This document shows, piece after piece, positions 42,066 through 51,604 of a stretch of 64,000 bases of DNA. This DNA is from Bifidobacterium catenulatum DSM 16992 = JCM 1194 = LMG 11043 (GTDB lineage: Bacteria; Actinomycetota; Actinomycetes; Actinomycetales; Bifidobacteriaceae): NCBI RefSeq assembly GCF_001025195.1, contig NZ_AP012325.1:1984001-2048000 (forward strand), read 5' to 3'. Made by a program: the position numbers and the translations under genes. Each line of letters opens with the position of its first letter. Within the stretch, counting starts at the first letter, position 1. The notes under the pieces were generated by a model that made no database searches, was not told where the DNA came from, and was given only the letters and a program-made list of their open reading frames with translations.

Positions 42066-44487
42066 TGTTCAGCTCCCTTGCAGTGCGCCTGTTTGCGGAT
42101 TGGTTGCGGAAGAAGCCGGCGATAACGCCGCCCAATCCGCGGAAGGTGTGGCCGTTGGCGATTTTGACGATGGCGTCGACCATCGCGGAATCGACCATGC
42201 CTTGGGTCATCTTGCTCATAGCTCGCGGAGGCATGTTCAAGATGAACAGGGTATTAAGGTCCGGAGCACCGGTCTTCTGACGGATCTTGGCTTCCTGCTT
42301 GGTGAGCATCTTGGCGACGGTACGCGCCACGAAGCCCTTTGAATCCACCCAAGACATAATCGGATCGTTCACATCGAACGTCACCGGCTTGCCCGGAGCC
42401 ACAACCTCATGACCAAACAGAGTGGCCATTTCAGCATCGGTCACTTCCTTGACGTGACCGATGAGGTAATGTCCGAGCGCAACATCTGCGGCAACGGGCT
42501 CGATATCACCGGCAACAGTGAGTGGAATCGAAAGCGGCAGATGCTCGGCGTTGTCGCCCACCATCAGCGTCCACTCGCCGGATTCCGTCTTCCATTCGTT
42601 GCAAGCAACGTCGAAGTGACGGAAGGTGTAACGGTCGAAATCAATGTGCACGCTCTTGCTTTCATGTGCGGCAAGCGAAACCTTGGCGAAGCCCTTGAGT
42701 TCGCGATCGGGGCGCAGTACGCCACCCTGCGGACCGCGCACATACAGCTGCACAACGGCCGAACCGGCAACGTCGGAATCGTTGCCGACCATCACATCAA
42801 CGCCCTTTTCACCGGCAGTTGCGGCGCTGTAGGTGAACTTGGAATAGCTCAGGCCATAGCCGAACGGGAAGCGCACCGGCACACCGGCGGTTTCGTAATA
42901 GCGGTAGCCAACGAATGGACCTTCGCGGTAGATCGCATCGCGGCCGATTGCCGGATACCAACCAGAGCTCGGGCAATCTTCGTAACGCACCGGCCAGGTT
43001 TCAGCCAAGTGGCCGGACGGATTGACTTCGCCGGTCAGTGCACGTACGGTTGCGGAAGCACCGGCCTGACCGGACAGGCCCACGTAAAGTACTGCGGCAA
43101 CATCATCGATCCACGGCAGTTCCACCGGAGAACCGGCAACAAGCACGATCACGATCGGCTTGCCAATACCCTTCAGCGCCTCAACCAGATCGTTCTGCAC
43201 CTGCGGAATCGCCATGCTGGAACGGTCAAGACCTTCGGATTCGCTACGCTCATCAAGACCGACGACCGCAAGCACCACATCCACATCATCCTTACCGGCC
43301 AGTGCGACGGCGTCTTCCACAAGCACGCGATCAGCCTTGCCTTGACGGTCGTAGCCTTGCTCGTAACCGGCAAGCACCAGGCCTTCAGCGTTCTTGACTT
43401 CCTCAAGAATGTTCTCTTCCCTGGTGGCGTTCACCTTGGAGGAGCCGGATCCCTGGTAACGTGCGGTTGCCGCCATATCGCCAACCACGGCCACGCGAGT
43501 ACCAGCCTTGAACGGCAAAGTTGCGTCATCGTTCTTCAACAGCACACTGGAGCCTTCAGCCACCTTGCGCGCCACCTCATGATGAGCCGCTGCGACTTCG
43601 TCCTTGAGCAGGTCGTTGCGTCCGACGCCGACCAGCTTGGTCGCTGCGGCGATCTTTGCGACTTCTGCGGCACGAGCGTTGATGTCGGCTTCAGACAAAG
43701 TCCCAGCCTTGACCGCACCTTCCAGCTCACGTACGGAAGTAAAGCCCGGAGACGGCATTTCCAGAGAACCGCCGGCCTTGACTGCTGCGACCGCGGAGTT
43801 GGATCCGCCCCAATCGGAGACGACCATGCCGTCAAAGCCCCATTCGTCGCGCAGAATCTCCTGCAGCAAATGCTTGTTTTCGTGCGCGTAGACGCCGTTG
43901 ATCTCGTTGTAGGAGGTCATGATGGTCAGCGGCTTGGCTTCGCGCACTGCGATTTCGAAACCGGTCAAATACAGTTCGCGCATGGTGCGTTCGTCGACCA
44001 CGGAGTTGCTCGCCTGACGGCGCAGCTCCTGGCTGTTGACTGCGAAATGCTTCGGGCATGCGGAGATGCCGTTGCTCTGAATGCCGCGAATCAGGCCCGC
44101 TGCCATACGCCCGGCGACAATCGGATCTTCGGAGTAGTACTCGAAGTTACGTCCGCACAGCGGGTTGCGCTTGATGTTCAAGCCCGGGCCGAGCAGCACG
44201 TTCACGTCAAGATCGTGCGCTTCGTTGCCAAGGGCCTCGCCCATTTCTTCGGCGAGCGCCGGATCCCAAGAATTAGCCACGGTTCCTGCGGTCGGGAAGC
44301 AGGTGGCCGGCTTGGATGCGCCAATGCCGAGATGGTCACCTTCGCCGAGCTGGCGGCGCACACCGTGAGGGCCGTCACTCATCACGAAGCTGGGGATGTC
44401 TGCGCGGTCGTTGCCCCGCGAATCCCATTCGGATCCACCGGAAAGCATTGCGGCCTTTTCAACGACCGAAAGTTCTTCGAGTTCCAT
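42058..44487 (-). CDS. beta-glucosidase, GH3
   Basis: 809 residues with no signal peptide, so it acts on imported beta-glucosides. The N-terminal GH3 barrel has GPGLNIKRNPLCGRNFEYYSEDP-type substrate residues near 100-125, KHFAVNSQE near 145, and the nucleophile Asp in VVSDWGG near 225. The C-terminal GH3 domain spans about 310-540 and a fibronectin-III-like domain about 590-665. A tail of about 130 residues follows, with an unusual domain near the GtrA overlap. GGGAG precedes the start. Confidence 0.92.
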   Translation of the reverse strand: MELEELSVVEKAAMLSGGSEWDSRGNDRADIPSFVMSDGPHGVRRQLGEGDHLGIGASKPATCFPTAGTVANSWDPALAEEMGEALGNEAHDLDVNVLLGPGLNIKRNPLCGRNFEYYSEDPIVAGRMAAGLIRGIQSNGISACPKHFAVNSQELRRQASNSVVDERTMRELYLTGFEIAVREAKPLTIMTSYNEINGVYAHENKHLLQEILRDEWGFDGMVVSDWGGSNSAVAAVKAGGSLEMPSPGFTSVRELEGAVKAGTLSEADINARAAEVAKIAAATKLVGVGRNDLLKDEVAAAHHEVARKVAEGSSVLLKNDDATLPFKAGTRVAVVGDMAATARYQGSGSSKVNATREENILEEVKNAEGLVLAGYEQGYDRQGKADRVLVEDAVALAGKDDVDVVLAVVGLDERSESEGLDRSSMAIPQVQNDLVEALKGIGKPIVIVLVAGSPVELPWIDDVAAVLYVGLSGQAGASATVRALTGEVNPSGHLAETWPVRYEDCPSSGWYPAIGRDAIYREGPFVGYRYYETAGVPVRFPFGYGLSYSKFTYSAATAGEKGVDVMVGNDSDVAGSAVVQLYVRGPQGGVLRPDRELKGFAKVSLAAHESKSVHIDFDRYTFRHFDVACNEWKTESGEWTLMVGDNAEHLPLSIPLTVAGDIEPVAADVALGHYLIGHVKEVTDAEMATLFGHEVVAPGKPVTFDVNDPIMSWVDSKGFVARTVAKMLTKQEAKIRQKTGAPDLNTLFILNMPPRAMSKMTQGMVDSAMVDAIVKIANGHTFRGLGGVIAGFFRNQSANRRTARELNND

Positions 44488-44753
44488 TGGTTCTCCCTTG
44501 CACTAAGCACGTCGCAAACCCGCTTCGCCAAGTCTGTATTGCTTGGCTCCACTGTGGTTTTTCTTGCGATTTTCCCGCTGCCGCACCGCGCCGCATCGTG
44601 CCGTACCGCATGCAGGTTTTCGCCGCTAGTTTGATTGAACCAGCTTTCGCCACACCACCACCGCGGTATTACACAACCTGTCGTTTTGCCCGCACAATCG
44701 GATATTTCTAAACTGATTTCGGAATCAAAGGAACTCACATGGCAGATACGTTT

Positions 44754-45455
44754 TTACCGCTCCCCCGCGCTTTCGTATGCGTTCCATACACACCATACGG
44801 CGTAGGAAATGAACGGACAGATGGTGGCGGAAATAATCACGTCGGTCGGATAGTGTAAGCCGAGCAGCAATCGCGAACAGGCGACCGCCACGACAAGCGC
44901 GACAGCACCGATGATCGTCCTGCGGAGAAACACCCGTCTTCTGTTTGCACGCCCGTCATCTTCTCCGTCGGGGAAGCATTTGCGCGCGAAATTACGCACG
45001 GTAAGAATCATCATGACCGATACGATCACCGCGGCTGCCGTGTGACCACTCGGAAAACTTGGATCGCCCGGCAACAGACCATTGCCGACAGACGTGATCG
45101 GACGGGGGCGTTCGACCAGCCATTTGACGCCGGTCACGTACAGTATCGGCGCCGCCGACACGACGACATCGCGGATGACGACGCGCCTGCTGCCGGTAAT
45201 ACGCAAATCGACAGCGGCGAGCGCGGCGACGATTGCGATGCAGCCTACCGTTGAAAACAAGTACGCAAGTATCGTGGAGCAGTCGCGCAACCCTTCTGGC
45301 AGCGCCGCTAAAGCCTGCAAAATATTGGTTTCACGCATTGTTGCGATTGCAGAATCGCGCAGCGCGACGCCAATCATAGGCACAATGCCGCACAATATGG
45401 CGGTTGCGATTACCACAGCCGCCGTCCTCGCGATACTTCCGTTCTTCATATGCAT
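44754..45455 (-). CDS. PAP2-family membrane phosphatase
   Basis: 233 residues, about six helices. The three-part phosphatase signature is complete: KWLVERPRP near 122, PSGHT near 143 and SRLLLGLHYPTDV near 205. Likely substrates are undecaprenyl pyrophosphate or phosphatidic acid. The frame is open up to 46235, but the upstream half is antisense to the acetyltransferase gene and is not used. I take the ATG at 45453 or 45447, with weak GGAA upstream. It is divergent from the acetyltransferase gene. Confidence 0.85.
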   Translation of the reverse strand: MHMKNGSIARTAAVVIATAILCGIVPMIGVALRDSAIATMRETNILQALAALPEGLRDCSTILAYLFSTVGCIAIVAALAAVDLRITGSRRVVIRDVVVSAAPILYVTGVKWLVERPRPITSVGNGLLPGDPSFPSGHTAAAVIVSVMMILTVRNFARKCFPDGEDDGRANRRRVFLRRTIIGAVALVVAVACSRLLLGLHYPTDVIISATICPFISYAVWCVWNAYESAGER

Positions 45456-45668
45456 AATTCCAGTTAAGCACAGTTCACTGTGCCGTCGCCATGTGTTCAC
45501 ATCCGGGATATCCCCGAAAATCGGCGGATTATCCTTCAGGATGCTTCCACGGCTTCCCTGACACGCGCGCTGCAAACGGCCGTGCAACGCAAATATGGCA
45601 TACCCGCACAGAAAATACCGTGAACGATGCGAGAATCGGAGTTGACGTTCAAGAAAAAAGAAGGAAAT

Positions 45669-46106
45669 ATGACCGAACCGATAGCAATGACCATACGCCA
45701 TATGAAAATCGAGGATTATCCGCTGGTATACGAACTGTGGATACGATGCACAGGTTTCACTATGAGAGATATAGACGATTGCAAGGATGCGATAAAGACA
45801 TTTCTCGAACGCAATCCCAACACCTGTTTCGTAGCCGAGGACGATGGCGGAAAGATCATTGGCGCGATTCTTGCCGGCCACGACGGAAGACGGTCGCGCA
45901 TCTACCACACGGCAGTCGACCCCGACGCGCGCGGTAGAGGCATTGGCTCGATTTTGGTGGGCCGCGTGGTTGAAACGCTTCGTGCGATCGGCCTGCCGAA
46001 AGTCGCTGTCGGAGTGCCCGCAGACAACGATGCCGGCAACGATTTCTGGGAACGTCAAGGCTTTGCAGTCCGTGATGATTTGGTTTATCGAGAACTGCCG
46101 TTGTAA
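45669..46106 (+). CDS. GNAT-family N-acetyltransferase
   Basis: 145 residues. Acetyl-CoA-binding motif A is visible as VDPDARGRGIGSILVG near 85-100, and motif B as NDAGNDFWERQGF near 120. AAGAAGGAAA precedes the ATG. The C-terminal FWERQGFAVRDDLVYRE resembles YpeA/RimI-like enzymes. Substrate unknown. Confidence 0.85.
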   Translation: MTEPIAMTIRHMKIEDYPLVYELWIRCTGFTMRDIDDCKDAIKTFLERNPNTCFVAEDDGGKIIGAILAGHDGRRSRIYHTAVDPDARGRGIGSILVGRVVETLRAIGLPKVAVGVPADNDAGNDFWERQGFAVRDDLVYRELPL

Positions 46107-46251
46107 TAACGAACCATCCACGATGCCGCGGCCCAACGCGTTCATTGCGTGGCGCAACAGCCACGCGTCAAGAGGGCCGCCGCGATGGAAGTCCGAGAGG
46201 CCATCGATGGTGAATGCTATTCGGACGGAAGACACGGTCTATGCGAGCGAG

Positions 46252-46887
46252 CTATGCCTTGGCTAGCTTCTTATGTCTGAGAGTGTAAACGGCATCGGCG
46301 GAATCGGCGACGCGCTTGGAATGCGTCACCACAATGACACATTTACCGAGTTGATGAGCGGCCTGCCGCAAAAGATCAATCACCTCATCAGTCATTTCTG
46401 GATCCAGGCTGCCAGTCGGCTCATCCGCCAGAATCGCACGGCCGGGCGCCACTAGGGCGCGGCCGACCGCCACCCGCTGGCGTTGGCCGCCCGACAAGTG
46501 CATGATGTTGCGCTTCGATTCCTCACGGCTCAGCCCCAGATCCTCGAGGATCTTCATATCGGCCTTGGGATTGACCAAGCGAAGATTCTCTTCGGGGGTG
46601 AGATAGTCGATCAGATTATGGTCCTGGAACACCAAGGACACGTGCTCGCGACGGTGCTTTGAGTAACCCGTCGTAGCTATATCCTTGCCCTCAAAACGAA
46701 CCACTCCATCAGAGGGGGCATCCAGACCGGCCAACAGAGACAACAAAGTGCTCTTCCCCGCTCCCGATGGGCCGGTTATCGCATACATCTTTCCGGATTC
46801 GAAATCTGCGTTCACGTCCGAAAGAACGCGAATCTTCGCCGCGCCGTATGAGTAATTGACATGGTCCAATTGCAGACAGATAGTCAT
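46252..46887 (-). CDS. ABC transporter ATPase (MacB/LolD type)
   Basis: 211 residues. Walker A GPSGAGKST near 40, Q-loop VFQDHNLID, signature [16 protein letters not shown] near 130, Walker B ILADEPTGSLD and the H-loop VVTHSKR. The DEPTGSLD form and the neighbouring FtsX-type permeases place it in the MacB/LolD export or stress-response class. It is the third gene of a three-gene operon. Confidence 0.9.
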   Translation of the reverse strand: MTICLQLDHVNYSYGAAKIRVLSDVNADFESGKMYAITGPSGAGKSTLLSLLAGLDAPSDGVVRFEGKDIATTGYSKHRREHVSLVFQDHNLIDYLTPEENLRLVNPKADMKILEDLGLSREESKRNIMHLSGGQRQRVAVGRALVAPGRAILADEPTGSLDPEMTDEVIDLLRQAAHQLGKCVIVVTHSKRVADSADAVYTLRHKKLAKA

Positions 46888-46899
46888 GATTAATATCTC

Positions 46900-48123
46900 C
46901 TAACGCATAGAGGAAAGAATGGATTTCGGGGATTTGGCCAGCACTGCGGCGCACGACACGGCAAGCGCGATTGCGATGACCGCGCATCCGAGCAGCAGAA
47001 TGAGTAGCGTCTGTTCTGGCGGCAGAGTCTCCACCTGCAATGATTCAAGAGGCGCGACTCCCGAATCGTGCAGTAGGAGTGAGGACACGTATCCAGACAA
47101 TAGAGAGCCTGTGCCCAGCGAGCACAGGGCGGCAACCACAGCCATGAGACCGGTTTCGATTGCGAACTGGGCGATAATCTGCATCTTACCAATGCCGAGA
47201 GCCAGAAGGGTGCCTATTTCATGGATACGTGAGCGGATCCAGAAGACAAGCGCCATGCCCAGTACCAACACATCAGCCAGGCAAACGGACAACAGCACCA
47301 TGCGGACCAGATCGCGCACCGTTTCCACTGACTGCAGCACGCCGGAAAGCCGCGCCGAGTCATCGGTGACGCCATACTTGCTTCCAGCGATTTTTTTCGC
47401 TTGGGCCATTGCGGCGGAAAGAGTCTGCGGATTATCTGAAAGGCACCGGATCGTGCCGACCCGTTCCTCTCCAGTCAGCGCGGAAACCACTTGAACGCCC
47501 GAATAGATAAGATTCTCCGACGCGTCCGATGGCATAGGGCTCTGTGCCTGCACATTGCCAGAGAAGATTCCGGCCACGCGAACGGTGGAATCGCGGTCTT
47601 CCTGACTGAGCTGGAATGTTGATCCCACCGATAATCCATTCTCACGTGCAAAATCCCGGTGAATCAGTACGTTCCGGCCATTACCTGAAATGTGGTGTCC
47701 TTGTTCCAACCGGTACAGACCGCTTTGGAACTCTTCGGACAACGAGGAGTCAGTGGTGCCCAGCACGCTGACCTGCGTGGATAGACCGGAATCCAGTCGA
47801 GGACCATGTTCGGGGACAACCGGATGCGCGCCATCCACCCCTGCCAGGGTCTTACGCTCGTAAACGGTTTTTCTTACGCCGGGGATGCGCGAGAACCGGC
47901 TCGCTTCCTTTAGACTTGCAGGATTCTCGCCTGTGTCGACGGTAAAACCTATTCCCATGCTTCTGCCGATATCGTCGGACATTCCCTGAAGCGCCGTTGA
48001 CACTCCGACCTGAGCCACAAGACTGGTGAAAACCATCAGCATCAACAGTCCGATGATTCCGCTGCGTACCGGTTTACGTACGATTGCCAGCGTGGCACGC
48101 TTCCACACGTTCATGCCCATCAT
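46900..48123 (-). CDS. FtsX/MacB-type ABC permease
   Basis: 407 residues. One N-terminal helix (VRSGIIGLLMLMVFTSLVAQVG), an extracytoplasmic domain (about 45-270) and three C-terminal helices with LLALGIGKMQIIAQF between them. ATG 48123 overlaps the preceding permease's stop in an ATGA arrangement, which fixes the start. It probably pairs with the 48120-49487 permease as a heterodimer. Confidence 0.87.
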   Translation of the reverse strand: MMGMNVWKRATLAIVRKPVRSGIIGLLMLMVFTSLVAQVGVSTALQGMSDDIGRSMGIGFTVDTGENPASLKEASRFSRIPGVRKTVYERKTLAGVDGAHPVVPEHGPRLDSGLSTQVSVLGTTDSSLSEEFQSGLYRLEQGHHISGNGRNVLIHRDFARENGLSVGSTFQLSQEDRDSTVRVAGIFSGNVQAQSPMPSDASENLIYSGVQVVSALTGEERVGTIRCLSDNPQTLSAAMAQAKKIAGSKYGVTDDSARLSGVLQSVETVRDLVRMVLLSVCLADVLVLGMALVFWIRSRIHEIGTLLALGIGKMQIIAQFAIETGLMAVVAALCSLGTGSLLSGYVSSLLLHDSGVAPLESLQVETLPPEQTLLILLLGCAVIAIALAVSCAAVLAKSPKSILSSMR

Positions 48124-49487
48124 CGGAGCTCCGACAGGCTTCGTGGCGACTTGCGCAGCATCGGTATGCACGATATGGCAACGCATACCAGCATCACCGC
48201 CAGCAGGCCGAGCGATACATACAGTACGGCGGTTGTGTCGATTGATACCGTGAGCGAATCCAAGGTGCGAACCGACATATTGGACTCAAGATCGCCGCCG
48301 ACCTGTCCCATGCTGCTCAGCTCCTTCGCCGCGGAGGCGTTCACGGAACGGAGGGCCGAAGTGCCAAGCCATTGGGCCATTCCTCGTGCGCACAACCATC
48401 CGAAGACCAGGGACGGCAGGCCGATCAGAATCATCTCGGTTAGATATTGGGCGATCAGGGATGGCTTGCCGATGCCGAGGGACACCAATACGCCCATCTC
48501 CTGACGTCGGTCGTTCATCCACAGTAAGAGCATGAGACTGAGAACTATCACGGCCGAAATAGTCACGCCGATCAAAGCGCTGCGCATCATGGAACGCACA
48601 CCTCGGGCGGCATTCAGCATGCTCGACGTATATTGGTCATTGCGCGTGATCTGGTAGTTATTCCAATCCACTGGAAGCTTCTTCGCCTCTTCCATGGTTT
48701 TCTCCACGTCGACGCCCTTGTCCAGAACGAAAGTGGCATCCTGGTATATTTCCTTACCGGCCTTGTACTGGTACAGAGTACTTGTAGTGTCCAAATCGGT
48801 GTACACAGTGTTAGAGGTGAGTTCCGCGCGGCTGGATACCTTTCTGTCGCTGTCTCCTTTGAATATTCCAACGATGGTGGTTTTGACAGTTGCCGTCGAA
48901 TGCGACTCATTGTCGGCATCATATGGATTGGCCTTGAGCGTGAGGGTATCGCCGACTTTAAGCCCATTGGTTTTGGCGAGATCCTCATGGACCATCGACA
49001 TATGCTTATCGGATGCCTTGAGATGACGTCCTTCGACCATGCCGAGCGTGTGAGACGTGAACACATTGAGTTTTGCCGAATCGTTTGTGCCTATGACGTT
49101 GGCCGTATTGCCGAACTGCTGTTCTTTCTCCGCATCGTAATCATCGCCGCCGGGGACCTTCACCACGCTGGCTCCCACGAGATCGGCGGTGGCGTTCTGC
49201 CTGACCATGTACGAGTCAACCCCGGACATCTTCGAGATTCGTTGCACATCAGCGGGACGAACCATTCCGCCTCCGCGAGGTGTCAGCATGCTGCCTTGCA
49301 GGTTACTGGCCAGCACGAATCCGCCAACCGCCTGTTTCTCAATCTGTCCAGCCTCATGTTGAGCTGCCTGAGAAACTGCGGTCGCGGACAGCATACTCGC
49401 CGTTATGATGGTCAGGACAATGAACAGCACCGCGGTGCGCACTCGTTTTCTGAGCACATAGCGCGCCGCCCGTGAGATGAATGTCAT
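48120..49487 (-). CDS. FtsX/MacB-type ABC permease
   Basis: 455 residues, same topology as the next permease: helix 1 (AVLFIVLTIITASMLSATAV), a large outer domain (about 40-315) and three C-terminal helices including VLVSLGIGKPSLIAQYL. AGGGGG precedes ATG 49487; the longer frame from 49559 has no support. First gene of the operon. No two-component system is adjacent, so the substrate class (peptide, antibiotic or lipoprotein) is open. Confidence 0.87.
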   Translation of the reverse strand: MTFISRAARYVLRKRVRTAVLFIVLTIITASMLSATAVSQAAQHEAGQIEKQAVGGFVLASNLQGSMLTPRGGGMVRPADVQRISKMSGVDSYMVRQNATADLVGASVVKVPGGDDYDAEKEQQFGNTANVIGTNDSAKLNVFTSHTLGMVEGRHLKASDKHMSMVHEDLAKTNGLKVGDTLTLKANPYDADNESHSTATVKTTIVGIFKGDSDRKVSSRAELTSNTVYTDLDTTSTLYQYKAGKEIYQDATFVLDKGVDVEKTMEEAKKLPVDWNNYQITRNDQYTSSMLNAARGVRSMMRSALIGVTISAVIVLSLMLLLWMNDRRQEMGVLVSLGIGKPSLIAQYLTEMILIGLPSLVFGWLCARGMAQWLGTSALRSVNASAAKELSSMGQVGGDLESNMSVRTLDSLTVSIDTTAVLYVSLGLLAVMLVCVAISCIPMLRKSPRSLSELR

Positions 49488-49707
49488 TAATACCCCCTGT
49501 AAAGCTGGGACCTTCTCATCCGAAACAATGAAATCTAATTCGATTCTTCGATTGGCCATTCACGAAAATACATGGTGCACCTCAGAACATGGCAAGATAT
49601 GCCTTGAGCGAAAAAGCGAAACAACATTGGTTGCATTATGCTCCGGGGCATCTGTCGTTTTGTTCATTTGACAAACTTTGAGCGGTTATAAAACAGTGCA
49701 TATACCA

Positions 49708-49739
49708 ATGGAGGCCCCAACCGAAATTGGGGCCTCCAT
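49708..49739. terminator. terminator of the galactoside symporter gene
   Basis: ATGGAGGCCCCAA / TTGGGGCCTCCAT perfect 13-bp stem with a 6-base loop. No strong T-run on either strand. The symporter ends 34 bases away. Confidence 0.7.
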
Positions 49740-49773
49740 CAGAGAGAAAGGAAGGAGTGGCAAGTATTGGTTA

Positions 49774-51294
49774 TTACTCAGTCAGAGTCTTAGCCTTCTC
49801 GTTGACGGCTTCAACCGTCTCGACCGTCTTGGCTTCCTCATCGGAGACCTCACCGGCCGTGAGCTTGGCTTCGAGCTGCTCGACGATTTCGGCGTGCATC
49901 TTCTCGCTGATCTTCACCTTGAAGGTGAACACCAGCAGGCTGAGCACAATCAGAACGAGCGGCACATAGAAGGCGCAGACTTCGAAGGTGTGGATGTTCG
50001 CAGGGGTCATATCGGCTGCAGTGGCGCTGCCGGTCATACCTGCCGCGACGGCGATGAAGCCGGTGATGCCGTTCGACAGAGCGCCACCGATCTTGTCGAG
50101 CATCGGGCGGACGGACAGAGTGACGGCCTCGTTACGCTTACCGTTCTTCAGCTGGCCGTATTCGATGGAGTCGGTCAGGGAGAGGATGGCGGTCATCTGG
50201 ATGAGCGTGCCCGGCACGTAGAAGAGCACCAGTGCGATGAACACCACGACGATGTTGGTGGAGAAAAGACCCAGCAGAACGTAAGCGACAATCATGGAGA
50301 TCATGCCACTGATGTACAGGTAGCGGCGTGGGATGCGCTTGTTCAGAATCGGGTACAGCGGAGCCATGATGAGGCCGGCCACCAGTGCGATGACGCCGGT
50401 CGCAGAGAAGGCAGCCTGGTTGTCGAGCACGAACTTGAACAGGAAGAGGAGCACGCCGGTGGTGGCCACGTTGGCGATGGCGTACAGCAGGTAGGACAGG
50501 GCGACCCACAGCAGCTGGTCGTTCTGGAACAGTGCCTTGAACGCCTCGAGCGGGTTGCCGTTCTTCTGGGCCTTGGCGCGCAGGGCGCTGGTGCTTTCCT
50601 TGGTGCCGAAGGCAACGGTCCAAGCAGTGAGGATGCCGAGCAGCATAACGATGATGCCGAATGCGGTCCAGCCGCTCTGGCTTTCGGCATGCTTGCCGGT
50701 GAACATGTAGCTGAAGTAGGTGACAATCGGGATAACGACGATAGTGATGCCGTTGTAGCCGATGGAACCGGTGAAAGATCCCAGAGAGGTGTAGGCGGAA
50801 CGCTCATGAGAGTCGGAGGACAGCGCCGGAATCATGCCCCAGTAGGAGATGTCACGCAGGGAGTAGAACACGTCGAGCACGACGAAGGTGATGACGAACA
50901 GCACGATGAACAGCGTGGTGTTGACATTCACCAGACCGAACATGCCGCTGAAGACGATGGCGAGCAGCACGGCCGAGACAGCACCGCCGATGAACTGCCA
51001 GGGACGGAAGCGTCCCCACTTGGTGGTGGTGTTGTCGACGATGTTGCCCAGCAATGGGTCGATGAAGATCTCTGCAATACGGATAATCACCACAAGGCTG
51101 GTGATGACGCCGATGAGCTTGGCCGCCAGCGCCTTGTCGACGCCAGAGAACAGGCAGCTGGTCACGTACACAACGAAGTACGTACTCATAGCGTTGTAGA
51201 AGGCAGACTGACCCAAGTTACCGCATGCGTAGGCGATGCGCTGGCCGAGCTTCCCCTTGCGGGCTCCACCGTCCGCGGCTGTTGCGTTGCTCAT
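49774..51294 (-). CDS. lacS: galactoside:cation symporter, GPH family (LacS/MelB type)
   Basis: 506 residues with 12 helices. GPH signatures are FIDPLLGNIVDNTTTKWGRFRP after helix 2 and SLTDSIEYGQLKNGKRNEA near 390. There is no C-terminal EIIA domain, unlike streptococcal LacS; the tail is a short charged helix. It is divergent from the beta-galactosidase, so lactose or galacto-oligosaccharide uptake is the likely role. Confidence 0.88.
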   Translation of the reverse strand: MSNATAADGGARKGKLGQRIAYACGNLGQSAFYNAMSTYFVVYVTSCLFSGVDKALAAKLIGVITSLVVIIRIAEIFIDPLLGNIVDNTTTKWGRFRPWQFIGGAVSAVLLAIVFSGMFGLVNVNTTLFIVLFVITFVVLDVFYSLRDISYWGMIPALSSDSHERSAYTSLGSFTGSIGYNGITIVVIPIVTYFSYMFTGKHAESQSGWTAFGIIVMLLGILTAWTVAFGTKESTSALRAKAQKNGNPLEAFKALFQNDQLLWVALSYLLYAIANVATTGVLLFLFKFVLDNQAAFSATGVIALVAGLIMAPLYPILNKRIPRRYLYISGMISMIVAYVLLGLFSTNIVVVFIALVLFYVPGTLIQMTAILSLTDSIEYGQLKNGKRNEAVTLSVRPMLDKIGGALSNGITGFIAVAAGMTGSATAADMTPANIHTFEVCAFYVPLVLIVLSLLVFTFKVKISEKMHAEIVEQLEAKLTAGEVSDEEAKTVETVEAVNEKAKTLTE

Positions 51295-51604
51295 TTTTCT
51301 TCTCCTCTAAGATAGTTGGAGCTTAGATCACCCATTGATCTTGTATTGCAACTATACGCCGTTTTATAAACGGAAGTAAAAAACATTAGTAATCAAGGCT
51401 TTTACCGGCGTGTTGCAGCAGTTTTCATAACGCAAAACCTATCCGTCACCGGCTTAAACATATTTGTGAGAGTGCTTGAAAAACAGAGGAAACCGTGGCG
51501 GTAAATACGATTTGCTTTTTCAGTAAAAAACATTTATCATTACCAGTAAAGGAAGTTTAGCTTCCACATCATTCACAACGAAGTAATGAAAGAAAGCAGG
51601 AAAC
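51295..51604. promoter_or_regulatory. divergent lacS-lacZ control region with a direct repeat
   Basis: AGTAAAAAACATTAGTAATCA (51375) recurs as AGTAAAAAACATTTATCATTA (51522), 147 bases apart and one near each gene. They are candidate operators for the pathway regulator, whose gene next door is broken. No further ORF. Confidence 0.45.

Noticed and set aside
45456..46235. N-terminal half of the open frame containing the PAP2 gene
   Set aside because: It is antisense to the GNAT gene and has no membrane or domain signature; the PAP2 protein starts near 45455.
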